Source: Undibacterium sp049340185
Lineage (GTDB): Bacteria > Pseudomonadota > Gammaproteobacteria > Burkholderiales > Burkholderiaceae_D
Length of the DNA stretch: 64,000 bases
NCBI RefSeq assembly: GCF_049340185.1
Contig: NZ_JBMPPC010000002.1
Span: forward strand, 372,001 to 436,000
Direction of reading: 5' to 3'
Part shown: one piece after another, positions 26,390 to 34,941 of the stretch
How the letters are laid out: each line of letters starts with the position of its first letter
How positions within the stretch are numbered: the stretch's first letter is position 1
Translations under genes and position numbers: made by a program
The notes under the pieces: generated by a model
Told to the model about the DNA's origin: nothing
Seen by the model: only the letters and a program-made list of their open reading frames with translations
The model's database searches: none

Positions 26390-26875
26390 ATGCACACCAT
26401 CATCAACGCCGACCTGCACAATCCCCAACATGCAAACGACCTCGTCATGCTGCTCAACGCCTATGCATCCGACCGCATGGGTGGCGGTGACCCGCTGTCA
26501 GCTTTTGTTACCGCCAACTTGATTCCTGAATTGCAAAAACGATCGAATGTGTATGCGGTACTTGCCTATGTTGACGGACAAGCCGCTGGCTTCAGCATTT
26601 GTTTTGAAGGGTTTTCGACTTTTGCCTGCAAGCCTTTGCTGAATATTCATGATCTTGGTGTACTGGATGAATTTCGTGGCCTGGGGTTATCTAAACTGAT
26701 TCTGAAGCACATCGAACAGATCGCCCTGGAGCGCGGCTGTTGCAAAATGACGCTGGAAGTTCTGGAGGGAAATCATCTCGCGAAAGGTATCTATCAAACG
26801 CTCGGTTTCGCCGGATATGAACTGGATCCGGCAATGGGCGGCGCAATCATGATGCAAAAAAAATTAGCGAGCTGA
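26390..26875 (+). CDS. GNAT family N-acetyltransferase
   Basis: 161 aa from the ATG at 26390; an upstream GTG would add 23 unlikely residues. Acetyl-CoA binding motif A is visible as DEFRGLGLSKLILKHIEQIA, followed by GNHLAKGIYQTLGFAGYEL typical of GNAT C-termini. An N-terminal receptor part starts TIINADLHNPQHA. Substrate unknown. It lies between recG and an SDR gene in the same direction, with weak ribosome sites, so it may be a separate unit. Confidence 0.85.
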   Translation: MHTIINADLHNPQHANDLVMLLNAYASDRMGGGDPLSAFVTANLIPELQKRSNVYAVLAYVDGQAAGFSICFEGFSTFACKPLLNIHDLGVLDEFRGLGLSKLILKHIEQIALERGCCKMTLEVLEGNHLAKGIYQTLGFAGYELDPAMGGAIMMQKKLAS

Positions 26876-26980
26876 GTCATTCTGGCTATCAAATTAAAAT
26901 AGAATAGTCGTACTTTTTTATGTCAGCTTCACGTTCCGCTTTCTTTTCACTCTCTTATTCACTTTATTAATAGGTAAAAC

Positions 26981-27886
26981 ATGACGATCGATTTCAAAGG
27001 CCGTGTGGCCATCGTGACAGGTGCGGGTGGTGGTTTGGGTCGTGAACATGCGCTGGCATTGGCCAAACGCGGCGCCAAAGTCGTGGTCAATGATCTCGGC
27101 GGTGCGCGCGACGGTTCCGGCGGCTCATCCGCCGCCGCCCTGGCGGTGGTTGAAGAAATTATACAAGCCGGTGGCGAAGCGATTGCCAACGGTGCCTCCG
27201 TCACAGATTTCGTCGCGGTACAGGCCATGGTCAAACAGGCGATGGATACCTGGGGTCGGGTCGATATCCTGATCAATAATGCCGGCATCCTGCGTGATAA
27301 GAGTTTCGCCAAGATGGAGCTGGATGATTTCAAAATGGTGGTCGATGTACATCTGATGGGAGCGGTCAATTGCTGCAAAGCTGTCTGGCCCATCATGACG
27401 GAACAAAAATACGGTCGCATTGTCATGACGACCTCCTCTTCCGGTTTGTACGGCAACTTTGGTCAATCGAATTACGGCGCGGCGAAACTGGCGCTGGTTG
27501 GCCTGATGCAAACCCTGTCATTAGAAGGTGCGAAAAACGATATCCGCGTCAACAGTCTGGCACCGACCGCCGCAACCCGCATGACAGAGAGCCTGTTCCC
27601 GGAAGCAATGCTGCAAGCCCTGCAACCATCGGATGTCGTCCCGGCGATGCTGGTTCTGGCAGCAGAAAGTGCGCCAACCCGCACCATCCTGTGCGCCGGC
27701 GCAGGCAGCTTTGAGGCAGCGCATATCACACTGACACAAGGTGCATGGATCGGCCGCGGCGATGACGCACCAGAGCGCCTGGCAGCCCAACTGGCAGACA
27801 TCAAAAACCGCGACGGCGACATCGTACCGGAAAGCGGCACAGCGCAAGGTCACGCAGAATTAACTCGTGCCATGAGCAAGATGTAA
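26981..27886 (+). CDS. Short-chain dehydrogenase (3-hydroxyacyl-CoA dehydrogenase-like)
   Basis: 301 aa NAD(P)-dependent SDR. Seen: the cofactor motif TGAGGGLG (residues 13-20), DLGG, NNAGILRDKSF, and the catalytic Ser / YGAAK Tyr-Lys set. The NDLGGARDG...SSAAA insert and the length match the dehydrogenase part of multifunctional beta-oxidation enzyme type 2 (MFE-2/HSD17B4-like). A role in acyl-CoA oxidation is inferred. The residues after about 250 form an extra C-terminal segment. Single gene. Confidence 0.85.
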   Translation: MTIDFKGRVAIVTGAGGGLGREHALALAKRGAKVVVNDLGGARDGSGGSSAAALAVVEEIIQAGGEAIANGASVTDFVAVQAMVKQAMDTWGRVDILINNAGILRDKSFAKMELDDFKMVVDVHLMGAVNCCKAVWPIMTEQKYGRIVMTTSSSGLYGNFGQSNYGAAKLALVGLMQTLSLEGAKNDIRVNSLAPTAATRMTESLFPEAMLQALQPSDVVPAMLVLAAESAPTRTILCAGAGSFEAAHITLTQGAWIGRGDDAPERLAAQLADIKNRDGDIVPESGTAQGHAELTRAMSKM

Positions 27887-28365
27887 AACCGGATCGAGCT
27901 ATTCTGACACGGTACCGTCATGACATCATCCGAGACTCTCCATGAGGCTGTAAGGGAATGACGGTACATTTACAGAGCTGGTTTTGGTGTAGATGAGGCG
28001 GTATGGGAAGCCGTATGCAAAGAAGGACGTCAAAAGTTAGCCGGTAATAGACCGACGGCATTCAGACAGCACTTTGGGTATGGCTGACGGACAAGCACGG
28101 ATAAGTGCTCATGTAACATCATGGGTGTTGGTAGTATGTATTTCTAAACCGGACAACACACATAATATCTGAAAAAATCGCGGTATTTTTTGCCTTTTAA
28201 ACAAGTTAAAAAATTTAATACTCCCCTATAGTACCCTTCAATTCATGTCTTTATCTGCACTATTTACCTAGTGATTTTAAAATACTCCCCCTATTTTTAC
28301 TGATTTAAACAAAACATGATGATGCACTTGCTGACGCTGGCAAAAGTCTGTGCCACACTAGCAAC
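27887..28365. other. Long intergenic region with repeats and a possible gene remnant
   Basis: 479 bases without an intact gene. Seen: an inverted repeat GTACCGTCAT (27912-27921) / ATGACGGTAC (27958-27967). About 42 plus-strand codons without a stop end in TGA at 28084-28086 and read like protein (GVDEAVWEAVCKEGRQ), possibly a decayed gene. Two direct AATACTCCCC copies lie at 28217-28226 and 28281-28290. The oxyR promoter should lie at the right end. Confidence 0.45.
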
Positions 28366-29310
28366 ATGACACTCACAGAATTAAAATACATCGTTGCAGT
28401 AGCCCGCCAAAAGCACTTTGGTCATGCGGCCGAAGCTTGTTTTGTCGCGCAGCCGACCTTGTCCGTCGCCATTAAAAAACTCGAAGAAGAACTGGGCGTC
28501 ACTATTTTTGAACGCGGCGGTACAGAGGTCTCGACGACACCACTGGGGGCGCAGATTGTTGCCCAGGCCGAGCGCGTCCTGGAACAAACCGCAGCCATCA
28601 AAGAAATCGCCAAACAGAATAAAGATCCGCTGGCAGGTCCATTCCGCCTCGGTGTGATTTACACGATAGGACCGTATTTATTGCCCACGCTGGTCAAGAC
28701 AATGATCAGGCAAGTGCCGCAAATGCCGCTGATATTGCAAGAAAATTTCACTGTCAAATTGATGGAATTATTGCGTCAGGGTGAACTGGACGCCGCGATC
28801 ATGGCATTGCCCTTACCCGATCAGGGCATGATGGTGCAAGCACTCTACGATGAGCCTTTTGTGGTTGCCACGCCGCGCGATCATATTTGGGCCGACCGTA
28901 CCGAAGTCTCTACCGAGGAACTGAAATCCGAAACGATGCTCCTGCTCGGCAACGGCCACTGCTTCCGGGATCAGGTGCTCGAAGTCTGCCCAGAAATGGC
29001 ACGTTTCTCCACTGCGGGTGACGGCATTGCGCGCAGCTTTGAAGGTTCGTCTTTAGAAACGATCCGTCATATGGTCGCCTCCGGTATCGGCATCACTGTT
29101 CTGCCTATGGCTTCGGTACCTGATCTGGATACCAAAGACGGTATGCTGCGCTATCTCCCTTTCAGTGCGCCTGTGCCCAACCGTCGCGTAGTCATCGCGT
29201 GGCGCAAAAGCTTTACCCGCCAAGCGGCAATCGAGGCGATCCGGCAAGCCGTACTGGCTTGCGATTTGCCTGGCGTGTCGATGCTTGACGAAGCTGCCAG
29301 CGCACAATAA
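28366..29310 (+). CDS. oxyR: Hydrogen peroxide-sensing LysR regulator OxyR
   Basis: 314 aa LysR-type regulator. The N-terminal helix-turn-helix (about residues 1-60) reads MTLTELKYIVAVARQKHFG ... VAQPTLSVAIKKLEEELG. The effector domain holds Cys199 and Cys208 in GHCFRDQVLEVCPE, exactly the two redox cysteines that form the activating disulfide in E. coli OxyR, with the same numbering. Known: OxyR induces catalase, peroxidase and related genes on peroxide stress. Proximity to recG is common in this bacterial group. Its own 5' region contains repeated AATACTCCCC motifs whose role is unknown. Confidence 0.96.
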   Translation: MTLTELKYIVAVARQKHFGHAAEACFVAQPTLSVAIKKLEEELGVTIFERGGTEVSTTPLGAQIVAQAERVLEQTAAIKEIAKQNKDPLAGPFRLGVIYTIGPYLLPTLVKTMIRQVPQMPLILQENFTVKLMELLRQGELDAAIMALPLPDQGMMVQALYDEPFVVATPRDHIWADRTEVSTEELKSETMLLLGNGHCFRDQVLEVCPEMARFSTAGDGIARSFEGSSLETIRHMVASGIGITVLPMASVPDLDTKDGMLRYLPFSAPVPNRRVVIAWRKSFTRQAAIEAIRQAVLACDLPGVSMLDEAASAQ

Positions 29311-29349
29311 TCTCTGTATTTGATTGTCGATATTCGGCCCGAGTCTGCG

Positions 29350-29381
29350 TATTGACCGATTATTGACCGAGTATTGACAGG
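29350..29381 (+). repeat. Three tandem 11-bp repeats (TATTGACCGAk)
   Basis: TATTGACCGAT, TATTGACCGAG and TATTGACAGG follow each other without a gap, 40 bases after the oxyR stop and about 170 bases before gdx. They could be iterated protein-binding sites. They are short enough to be a local slippage duplication. Confidence 0.7.
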
Positions 29382-29473
29382 GCATCGTTCAACCATCAAT
29401 CAAACACTGGTTAAGCACTCATAAAACATGCATCAGGCCATCCGGCATACAAAAACAACATACAAAACTAAGC

Positions 29474-29526
29474 TCCTGCTAACTCAAGGATCAACGGCAT
29501 CTGGTTAGCAGGAAATTTCTTTTTTT
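29474..29526 (+). terminator. Stem-loop and T run before gdx
   Basis: A perfect 10-base stem (TCCTGCTAAC 29474-29483 with 29504-29513), a 20-base loop, then a T-rich stretch with seven T (29520-29526). It acts as an intrinsic terminator for oxyR or as an attenuator in the gdx leader. It ends only 24 bases before the gdx start. Confidence 0.65.
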
Positions 29527-29550
29527 CTATTCGCTCAATCACTGAAACTC

Positions 29551-29862
29551 ATGGCCTGGCTCATCTTATTCATCGCGGGTTTGCTTGAAGTCGTGTGGGC
29601 AATCGGACTGAAATACACCGACAATTTTTCTCGCCTATGGCCATCAATAGGAACAATAGCCGCAATGGCCGCCAGTGTCTGGCTTCTTTCCATCGCGATG
29701 AAAACTCTGCCGGTAGGAACCGCCTATGCTGTATGGACAGGTATTGGTGCAGTTGGCACTGTCATCCTGGGCATCATCCTGTTTGGCGACCCCGCAACGG
29801 TAACACGTCTGATCTGCATGGGGCTGATCATCGCCGGCATCGCTGGCCTGAAATTTTTGTAG
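29551..29862 (+). CDS. gdx: Small multidrug resistance guanidinium exporter Gdx/SugE
   Basis: 103 aa, four membrane helices. Very similar to E. coli SugE/Gdx: MAWLILFIAGLLEVVWAIGLKYT with the essential Glu13, then AMKTLPVGTAYAVWTGIGAVG. The Gdx branch exports guanidinium ion in exchange for protons; the EmrE branch differs in the WAIGLKY region. Two-gene SMR pairs exist, but this one is single. A hairpin with a T run lies immediately upstream. A known guanidine riboswitch could not be recognised. Confidence 0.93.
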   Translation: MAWLILFIAGLLEVVWAIGLKYTDNFSRLWPSIGTIAAMAASVWLLSIAMKTLPVGTAYAVWTGIGAVGTVILGIILFGDPATVTRLICMGLIIAGIAGLKFL

Positions 29863-29884
29863 TTTTTTGCAGCGGATACCATCA

Positions 29885-30439
29885 ATGTCATCGATTTTAT
29901 TAAGCACTGCACGTCTGGACTTGCACACTTTGACACCTGAGGATGCTCCGGTGCTGCAAGATTTTTTAGTAAGGAACCGCGCACACCTCGCGCCCTGGGA
30001 GCCGGTCAGAGACGAAAGTTTTTTTAGCCTGGAGCAATGTCAGCAAAGGCTCACCAGCAACTGGCTCAGCATGGAATCAGGACAAGCCGTATTCCTTGCC
30101 ATTTTCAAAAAAAATGACTCAACAATGATCGGTGCCTGCAACTTCAACAACATCGTACGTGGTATTTTTCAAGCCTGTCATCTCGGCTACGCAATGGCAG
30201 CGCAATACGAGGGCCAGGGCTATATGACCGAGGCTCTGCGAGCGGCGATTCAACATATGTTCACTCAACAAGGTCTGCACCGCATCATGGCAAACCACAT
30301 GCCGGAAAATAAGCGCAGCGCTGCCGTTCTGCAAAGATTAGGCTTCGAACGCGAGGGGCTGGCAAAATCGTATTTGAAAATCAATGGTGTCTGGCGCGAT
30401 CATGTGTTGAACTCTTTGGTGAATAACCAGAATACATAA
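29885..30439 (+). CDS. rimJ: Ribosomal protein alanine acetyltransferase RimJ-like
   Basis: 184 aa GNAT enzyme that in E. coli acetylates the N-terminus of ribosomal protein S5. Good similarity is visible along the length: LSTARLDLHTL, HLAPWEPVRDESFF, IGACNFNNIVRG, HLGYAMAAQYEGQGYMTEAL (acetyl-CoA site), HRIMANHMPENKRSAAVLQRLGFE, and WRDHVLNSL at the end. The ATG at 29885 is preferred over an upstream TTG. It follows gdx by 22 bases and may share its transcript. Confidence 0.88.
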   Translation: MSSILLSTARLDLHTLTPEDAPVLQDFLVRNRAHLAPWEPVRDESFFSLEQCQQRLTSNWLSMESGQAVFLAIFKKNDSTMIGACNFNNIVRGIFQACHLGYAMAAQYEGQGYMTEALRAAIQHMFTQQGLHRIMANHMPENKRSAAVLQRLGFEREGLAKSYLKINGVWRDHVLNSLVNNQNT

Positions 30440-30588
30440 AACATCACTCAAGTAGTAGCGTAAGTATCGACCCTCGTCCTGACTTCTTCGATAATACGGC
30501 TATACTCGCTGCATTTTTGATTGATCAATCACAGAGACTTCTTTACCTAAGCGCTCTCTGCTCAATGCAAATGAAAGTCGCCTTCATC

Positions 30589-32856
30589 ATGTCACTCCTT
30601 CGTGGTTTAGCGCTATGTTGCGCGCTGTTTTTATTTATCTCTCCATTTGCCGCAGCGGATACATCGCTTATACAAGATGAGGTGAAATCACTTACGTCAC
30701 CTGCTGACATCGGCACTTCAGCATTGCGACCCAAAGTAGCATTGGTCTTGTCTGGTGGCGGCGCAAGAGGCTTTGCACATATCGGCGTACTGCGTGCTTT
30801 ACGCGCACAACGTGTGCCCGTTGATATCATCGTCGGCACCAGTATGGGGGCGGTGGTTGGCGGTGCTTATGCCGCAGGACGCTCGGTCAGTGAGCTGGAG
30901 CAAATCGTCCGTGATACGGCATGGGATCGAGTGCTGGCTGACCGGCCAGCGCGCTACGATCTGGATTTCCGCCGCAAAGAAGAAGACATATTATTGCCGT
31001 CACGGATAGAACTCGCCGTCACAAAAAACGGATTCTCTTTACCTCCCGCTGCTGCGGGTAATGCCGCGCTGGAGCATGCATTAACACGTCTGCTGCCGCA
31101 AGGAATGCGCGACCGGCCTATCAATCAGCTTGGCCTGCCGTTTCGTTCAGTCGCGTCAGATTTGCTCACGGGAGAGTTAGTCGAGATGCGCGATACACCA
31201 CTATTCCTGAGTATGCGCGCCTCGCTGGCAGTACCGGGAGTGTTTGCTCCCGTGCGCTTACATCAGCGTCTGGTCGTCGACGGCGGACTGGTGAGTAATC
31301 TTCCTGTAGAACTGGCGCGGGCAATGGGTGCCGATGTGGTGATCGCGGTCAATGTCGGCACGCCTTTAGCGAAAGAAAATGAGATCAGCAGCGCCTTCGG
31401 CGTCGCACAACAAATGCTGCAAATCCTGACCGAGCAAAACGTACAGCGCTCGATCAAGGAATTATCCAGTAAAGATATTTTGATCGCACCGGATTTATCG
31501 GGCATCAGTTTTCTGGATTTTGGTCAGCATGAGCGAGCGATCCAGGCAGGTGAAACTGCGACGCTCGCCATGTCAGATAAGCTGAAACATCTCAGCGTCA
31601 GTGCGGAGCAATACGCGGTGATAGATCAGCACAGACTGGAAGCCAGCAATGATGAGCAAGGTAGCACAAAGCCGTTACCCATCGCCAAAATCGACGTCCA
31701 GGGCAATCAATACATCAATCCGACTACCTTGGTCACACAAACGGGATTGCAAGCGGGTCAGATGCTGACATCTGATCAGATTCGCCAGGCCACAACACGC
31801 TTATACGGTCGAGGCGATATCGATAATATCGAAACCGACATCACGGATATCGACGGCCAGAGAAATGTCGTAATCAAACCGACAGAATCGAAATCGAGCC
31901 GTAACCGCTTACGCTTTGGGCTGGAATTAGCCAGTGATTTTTCGGATGACAATCGCTTTGCGCTAAGCATGATGCATGTCGCCTCTTCGCTGAATAGCTA
32001 TGGGGCAGAATTACGTACTGTCGCAAAACTCGGCAGTCAACGGCAGCTCGGCACACAGTTATGGCAACCGCTGGGAGATAGTTCGCCATGGTATCTGGCG
32101 CCATCAGTCGAATTTGGCGGTACTGCGATTGATCTGTTCCAGCAAGGCAAAAAGGTATTTCGTGTGAATGCGCAGAACAGCAGCGGTACGATCGTCCTCG
32201 GGAGGCAATTTGATAACTGGGGCGATTTGCAAATCGGTGTCAGCCGTCGTTTCGGCAAATACAATGTAATCCTTCCTGAGACGTCAGAAGCACCGAGCGC
32301 CCGCTATTACGATACGACGCAATTCATACAGTTCCGCATCGATACACTCGATTCGCTGGCCTTTCCTGTTCGGGGTAATCTTGTCACCGCCTTATGGGAG
32401 CGCTCACCAAGTAAGGGGCTTGGTGAACCCTCACTGGCGCGCTCGTCTCTGACAGGCTTGTCAGCATTTCAGGCGGGGGACTGGGCTGGTCATATCTATG
32501 GCGAATGGTCACGCTCACAACGCGGCCTGGCACCTAGTAGTCTCGGCGGTTTTTTACGCTTATCAGGGACGACGGCGGATTCACTGGATGGTAATTCTGT
32601 TCTGCTGGGACGCGTGGTCGTCGCTCGCCGTGTCGGCGATATGCCAACGACTGTGGGCGGGGCAATCCGAGTGGGATTTTCAGCGGAACTGGGTGGTGGC
32701 TTTGGTACCGATCAGGCACTGCGATTCGGTAATCTGAAGCAAGCGGGCAGTGCCTTTATTTCCATGGATACCCGTTTTGGCCCTCTGTACTTTGGTGCCG
32801 GTGCAACACGCGGCGGCAACTCAACTGCCTACCTTTTTCTGGGGCCGGTCTGGTAA
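30589..32856 (+). CDS. Patatin-like phospholipase with outer-membrane barrel (PlpD-like)
   Basis: 755 aa from the ATG at 30589, giving a normal signal peptide (MSLLRGLALCCALFLFISPF). Two in-frame ATGs just upstream are alternatives. Patatin domain at about residues 48-330: oxyanion motif GGGARG, nucleophile motif GTSMG, and catalytic DGG in VVDGGLVSN. A POTRA-like domain follows (about 365-430: IAKIDVQGNQYINPTTLV) and then an Omp85/FhaC-type beta-barrel ending FLGPVW with a C-terminal aromatic residue. This order is that of type Vd autotransporters such as Pseudomonas PlpD. Lipase activity at the cell surface or after release is inferred from the family. Confidence 0.9.
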   Translation: MSLLRGLALCCALFLFISPFAAADTSLIQDEVKSLTSPADIGTSALRPKVALVLSGGGARGFAHIGVLRALRAQRVPVDIIVGTSMGAVVGGAYAAGRSVSELEQIVRDTAWDRVLADRPARYDLDFRRKEEDILLPSRIELAVTKNGFSLPPAAAGNAALEHALTRLLPQGMRDRPINQLGLPFRSVASDLLTGELVEMRDTPLFLSMRASLAVPGVFAPVRLHQRLVVDGGLVSNLPVELARAMGADVVIAVNVGTPLAKENEISSAFGVAQQMLQILTEQNVQRSIKELSSKDILIAPDLSGISFLDFGQHERAIQAGETATLAMSDKLKHLSVSAEQYAVIDQHRLEASNDEQGSTKPLPIAKIDVQGNQYINPTTLVTQTGLQAGQMLTSDQIRQATTRLYGRGDIDNIETDITDIDGQRNVVIKPTESKSSRNRLRFGLELASDFSDDNRFALSMMHVASSLNSYGAELRTVAKLGSQRQLGTQLWQPLGDSSPWYLAPSVEFGGTAIDLFQQGKKVFRVNAQNSSGTIVLGRQFDNWGDLQIGVSRRFGKYNVILPETSEAPSARYYDTTQFIQFRIDTLDSLAFPVRGNLVTALWERSPSKGLGEPSLARSSLTGLSAFQAGDWAGHIYGEWSRSQRGLAPSSLGGFLRLSGTTADSLDGNSVLLGRVVVARRVGDMPTTVGGAIRVGFSAELGGGFGTDQALRFGNLKQAGSAFISMDTRFGPLYFGAGATRGGNSTAYLFLGPVW

Positions 32857-32883
32857 AAAGTATGATGCATCTCTACCGAGCAT

Positions 32884-33675
32884 CTATTTAGCCGCGACTT
32901 TAGACATAGCAATCGTATGAACACGGCCTGCGGTGCTTGCCTCCTGGCGACGCAGCGCCGTAAAGGCTGAGAACTCCCAGGAGCGGAATCCGAGCAGTAG
33001 TGTAAAACCATCGCGCTCTTCCGCTTGCAGCCGGCGATCGTCCTGATGCAGGCGCGCCAGCTCGGCAACCAGTTGCTGGATTTTTTTTACTACCTCCTGC
33101 GCGCTGCCAGATGATAAACGGGCTGGTACACAGAGCACGGTTTCACCGTGACCGTCAAATCGTCCGTCGAAAAAATCACTGACAACGTGTTCGCGGAAAT
33201 ATGCCTGCACCGGCCCGTCAGGACGCCAGTGAAAAGCGCTGGATACATTCAGGCGATAGCGATTATGCGGACGTAGTTCGATCAGCTCCAGACGATCCAG
33301 TGCGACCAGATGCAACACACACTCGGCCTCGGACAAATGGTAAGTCTCGACAATTTGCTCCAGAGTCCAATGACCTAGACAACAAATTGCAACCAGCAAT
33401 AGCTTAGGGTCCGCCATCAGCGAACGCTCTTGCGCCAGACTCAGATTGTCGGAATGCGGTGTGACATCTGCCGCTTGCCGCAACACGTCTTCCAGCGCGA
33501 TCCCCGCGGCTTTGCAGATGGATGCGAGCCGTGATAACGCCATGTCCTTTTGCGCAAACATACGCTTCATGCTGGACTCGCTCATGCCTATGCGTTCCGC
33601 CAACACCTTATAGGTGACACCGGCTGCACGTAACTCGGTGCGCAGCACTTGCAAGACTAATTCTGGTGAACTCAT
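32884..33675 (-). CDS. XRE-type transcriptional regulator
   Basis: 263 aa. An N-terminal Cro/XRE helix-turn-helix (about residues 20-60: YKVLAERIGMSESSMKRMF) with a following AGIALEDVLR helix. The long C-terminal part (about 95-255) has a second predicted helical/winged segment (WTLEQIVETYHLSEAECVLHLVALDRLELI) and an unknown domain. It is divergent from the outer-membrane protein gene at 33894, with about 218 bases between the starts. Regulation of that neighbour is an inference. Ligand unknown. Confidence 0.82.
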   Translation of the reverse strand: MSSPELVLQVLRTELRAAGVTYKVLAERIGMSESSMKRMFAQKDMALSRLASICKAAGIALEDVLRQAADVTPHSDNLSLAQERSLMADPKLLLVAICCLGHWTLEQIVETYHLSEAECVLHLVALDRLELIELRPHNRYRLNVSSAFHWRPDGPVQAYFREHVVSDFFDGRFDGHGETVLCVPARLSSGSAQEVVKKIQQLVAELARLHQDDRRLQAEERDGFTLLLGFRSWEFSAFTALRRQEASTAGRVHTIAMSKVAAK

Positions 33676-33893
33676 GATTACCCTATTTCAGTTCAATTTT
33701 GATAAATAGTACCGCAAATCAGTACCAAAAATTCCAAATATCAGGTCTTCGAACAATTTTCTGGTACGTCACCATAATCTTTGCAACACTGCGCTCCAAG
33801 GTCGGGCAGCACTCAATACGGCGACGACCGCGGTTCATTTTTTGGGTGCAGCATAAATCCTGCTTTCCACATTTCACTTCTATTGAGGCTCTT

Positions 33894-34529
33894 ATGTTCA
33901 AAATAAAATCTTTCCTGATGGCGGCAATTGCAACGGTGTTTGCGGGTACTGCGGCGACCAGTGCAATGGCTGCAGACAATATTCCGACTCAGGCAGAGAC
34001 CTATGCAGGTATTAATTTCGCAGCACACGCCAAGTACGATCTCAGTTGTCTGGGTACCAGCAGCTGTGACACCAAAGCAAAATCCAGCGGCAAAATTTAT
34101 GCAGGCTATATGGCTGCACCAACGATGTTTGAAGGGGTCAATGTGTCTCAGGGTGCAGAGCTGATGTATTACAAAGTTGGCAGCGCAGTATCGACCTATC
34201 CGTCTACCTTATCAACAACCAGCCCAGAGACTGTCTTACGCAGTACAGAAGGATTAGGCGCGTCCTACGTTCTGCAAGCGAACTTCAATGACTTCTCCCT
34301 GAATGGTCGTGCAGGTATTGCCTATACTAGAAACAAAACAAATTATTCTGATATCAGCGGCACCACAACGGACAAAGCATTCATCGTTCCGGTATTTGGT
34401 TTGGGTGTGCGTTATTCACTGGCGAAAAATATTACCTTGAACGCTGATTATGACCGCTTGCCAAATAAATTTGGTGGCGACAAGGGCGTCATCAACATGC
34501 TATCGCTGGGTGTGGGCTACAAGTTCTAA
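33894..34529 (+). CDS. Small outer-membrane beta-barrel protein
   Basis: 211 aa from the ATG at 33894, which has GAGG upstream and gives a clear signal peptide ending SAMAAD. The longer frame is not plausible. The mature part shows alternating amphipathic strands (YAGINFAAHAKYDL, LGVRYSLAKNITLNADYDR) and ends in LSLGVGYKF, the terminal Phe used by the BAM machinery. It resembles OmpA-transmembrane-domain/OmpW-size eight-strand barrels. One cysteine pair (LGTSSCD with the preceding SCLG) may form a loop disulfide. Followed by a strong terminator. Confidence 0.85.
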   Translation: MFKIKSFLMAAIATVFAGTAATSAMAADNIPTQAETYAGINFAAHAKYDLSCLGTSSCDTKAKSSGKIYAGYMAAPTMFEGVNVSQGAELMYYKVGSAVSTYPSTLSTTSPETVLRSTEGLGASYVLQANFNDFSLNGRAGIAYTRNKTNYSDISGTTTDKAFIVPVFGLGVRYSLAKNITLNADYDRLPNKFGGDKGVINMLSLGVGYKF

Positions 34530-34548
34530 ACGCTGCTTTACGATGCGA

Positions 34549-34600
34549 AAAACTATCCCGCCTTCATCAACATCCAGATTCACTGCGGCGGGATAGTTTT
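34549..34600 (+). terminator. Terminator after the outer-membrane protein
   Basis: Perfect 14-base stem AAAACTATCCCGCC (34549-34562) with 34587-34600, a 24-base loop, and a T-rich end (TTTTGTTATT). Confidence 0.8.
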
Positions 34601-34708
34601 GTTATTACACATTTTTCGCACAATTTTGTACTAAGTCACGATCATTAATGTCTGTCATTCACTGAGATTCAACTGATATTAATGAGCGCTGTTGATGGAG
34701 AGTATCTG

Positions 34709-34921
34709 ATGCATACCATGACAAAATTCACACTGTACTCACTGATAGGCAGCGTCGCTGTTCTTGCCTTCGCAGGGGGATTATTCGCTGCCAAATTAGG
34801 CGCCCATCATCACGACAACCGGACGAAAATCCAAGCCTCGTTTGATGTAACAGACAGTATTAAAACCGATGACAACGATAAAGAAAGCAAGTCAGTACAG
34901 CGTTACCGGATTTTAACCTGA
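34709..34921 (+). CDS. Small single-span membrane protein, unknown
   Basis: 70 aa from the ATG at 34709, chosen because GGAGA lies eight bases upstream; an ATG nine codons earlier is possible. One hydrophobic segment (about residues 8-30, LYSLIGSVAVLAFAGGLFA) is followed by a His cluster (GAHHHDN) and a polar, charged tail. It is convergent with ugpC. No family recognised. The coding call rests on the ribosome site and the coherent membrane segment. Confidence 0.5.
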   Translation: MHTMTKFTLYSLIGSVAVLAFAGGLFAAKLGAHHHDNRTKIQASFDVTDSIKTDDNDKESKSVQRYRILT

Positions 34922-34941
34922 GCACAATCAGGCCAAATAGC

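Noticed and set aside
29440..29550. Guanidine riboswitch before gdx
   Set aside because: The loop contains ACGG, but mini-ykkC needs two ACGR hairpins and only one is present. No ykkC-I or ykkC-III core was recognised.
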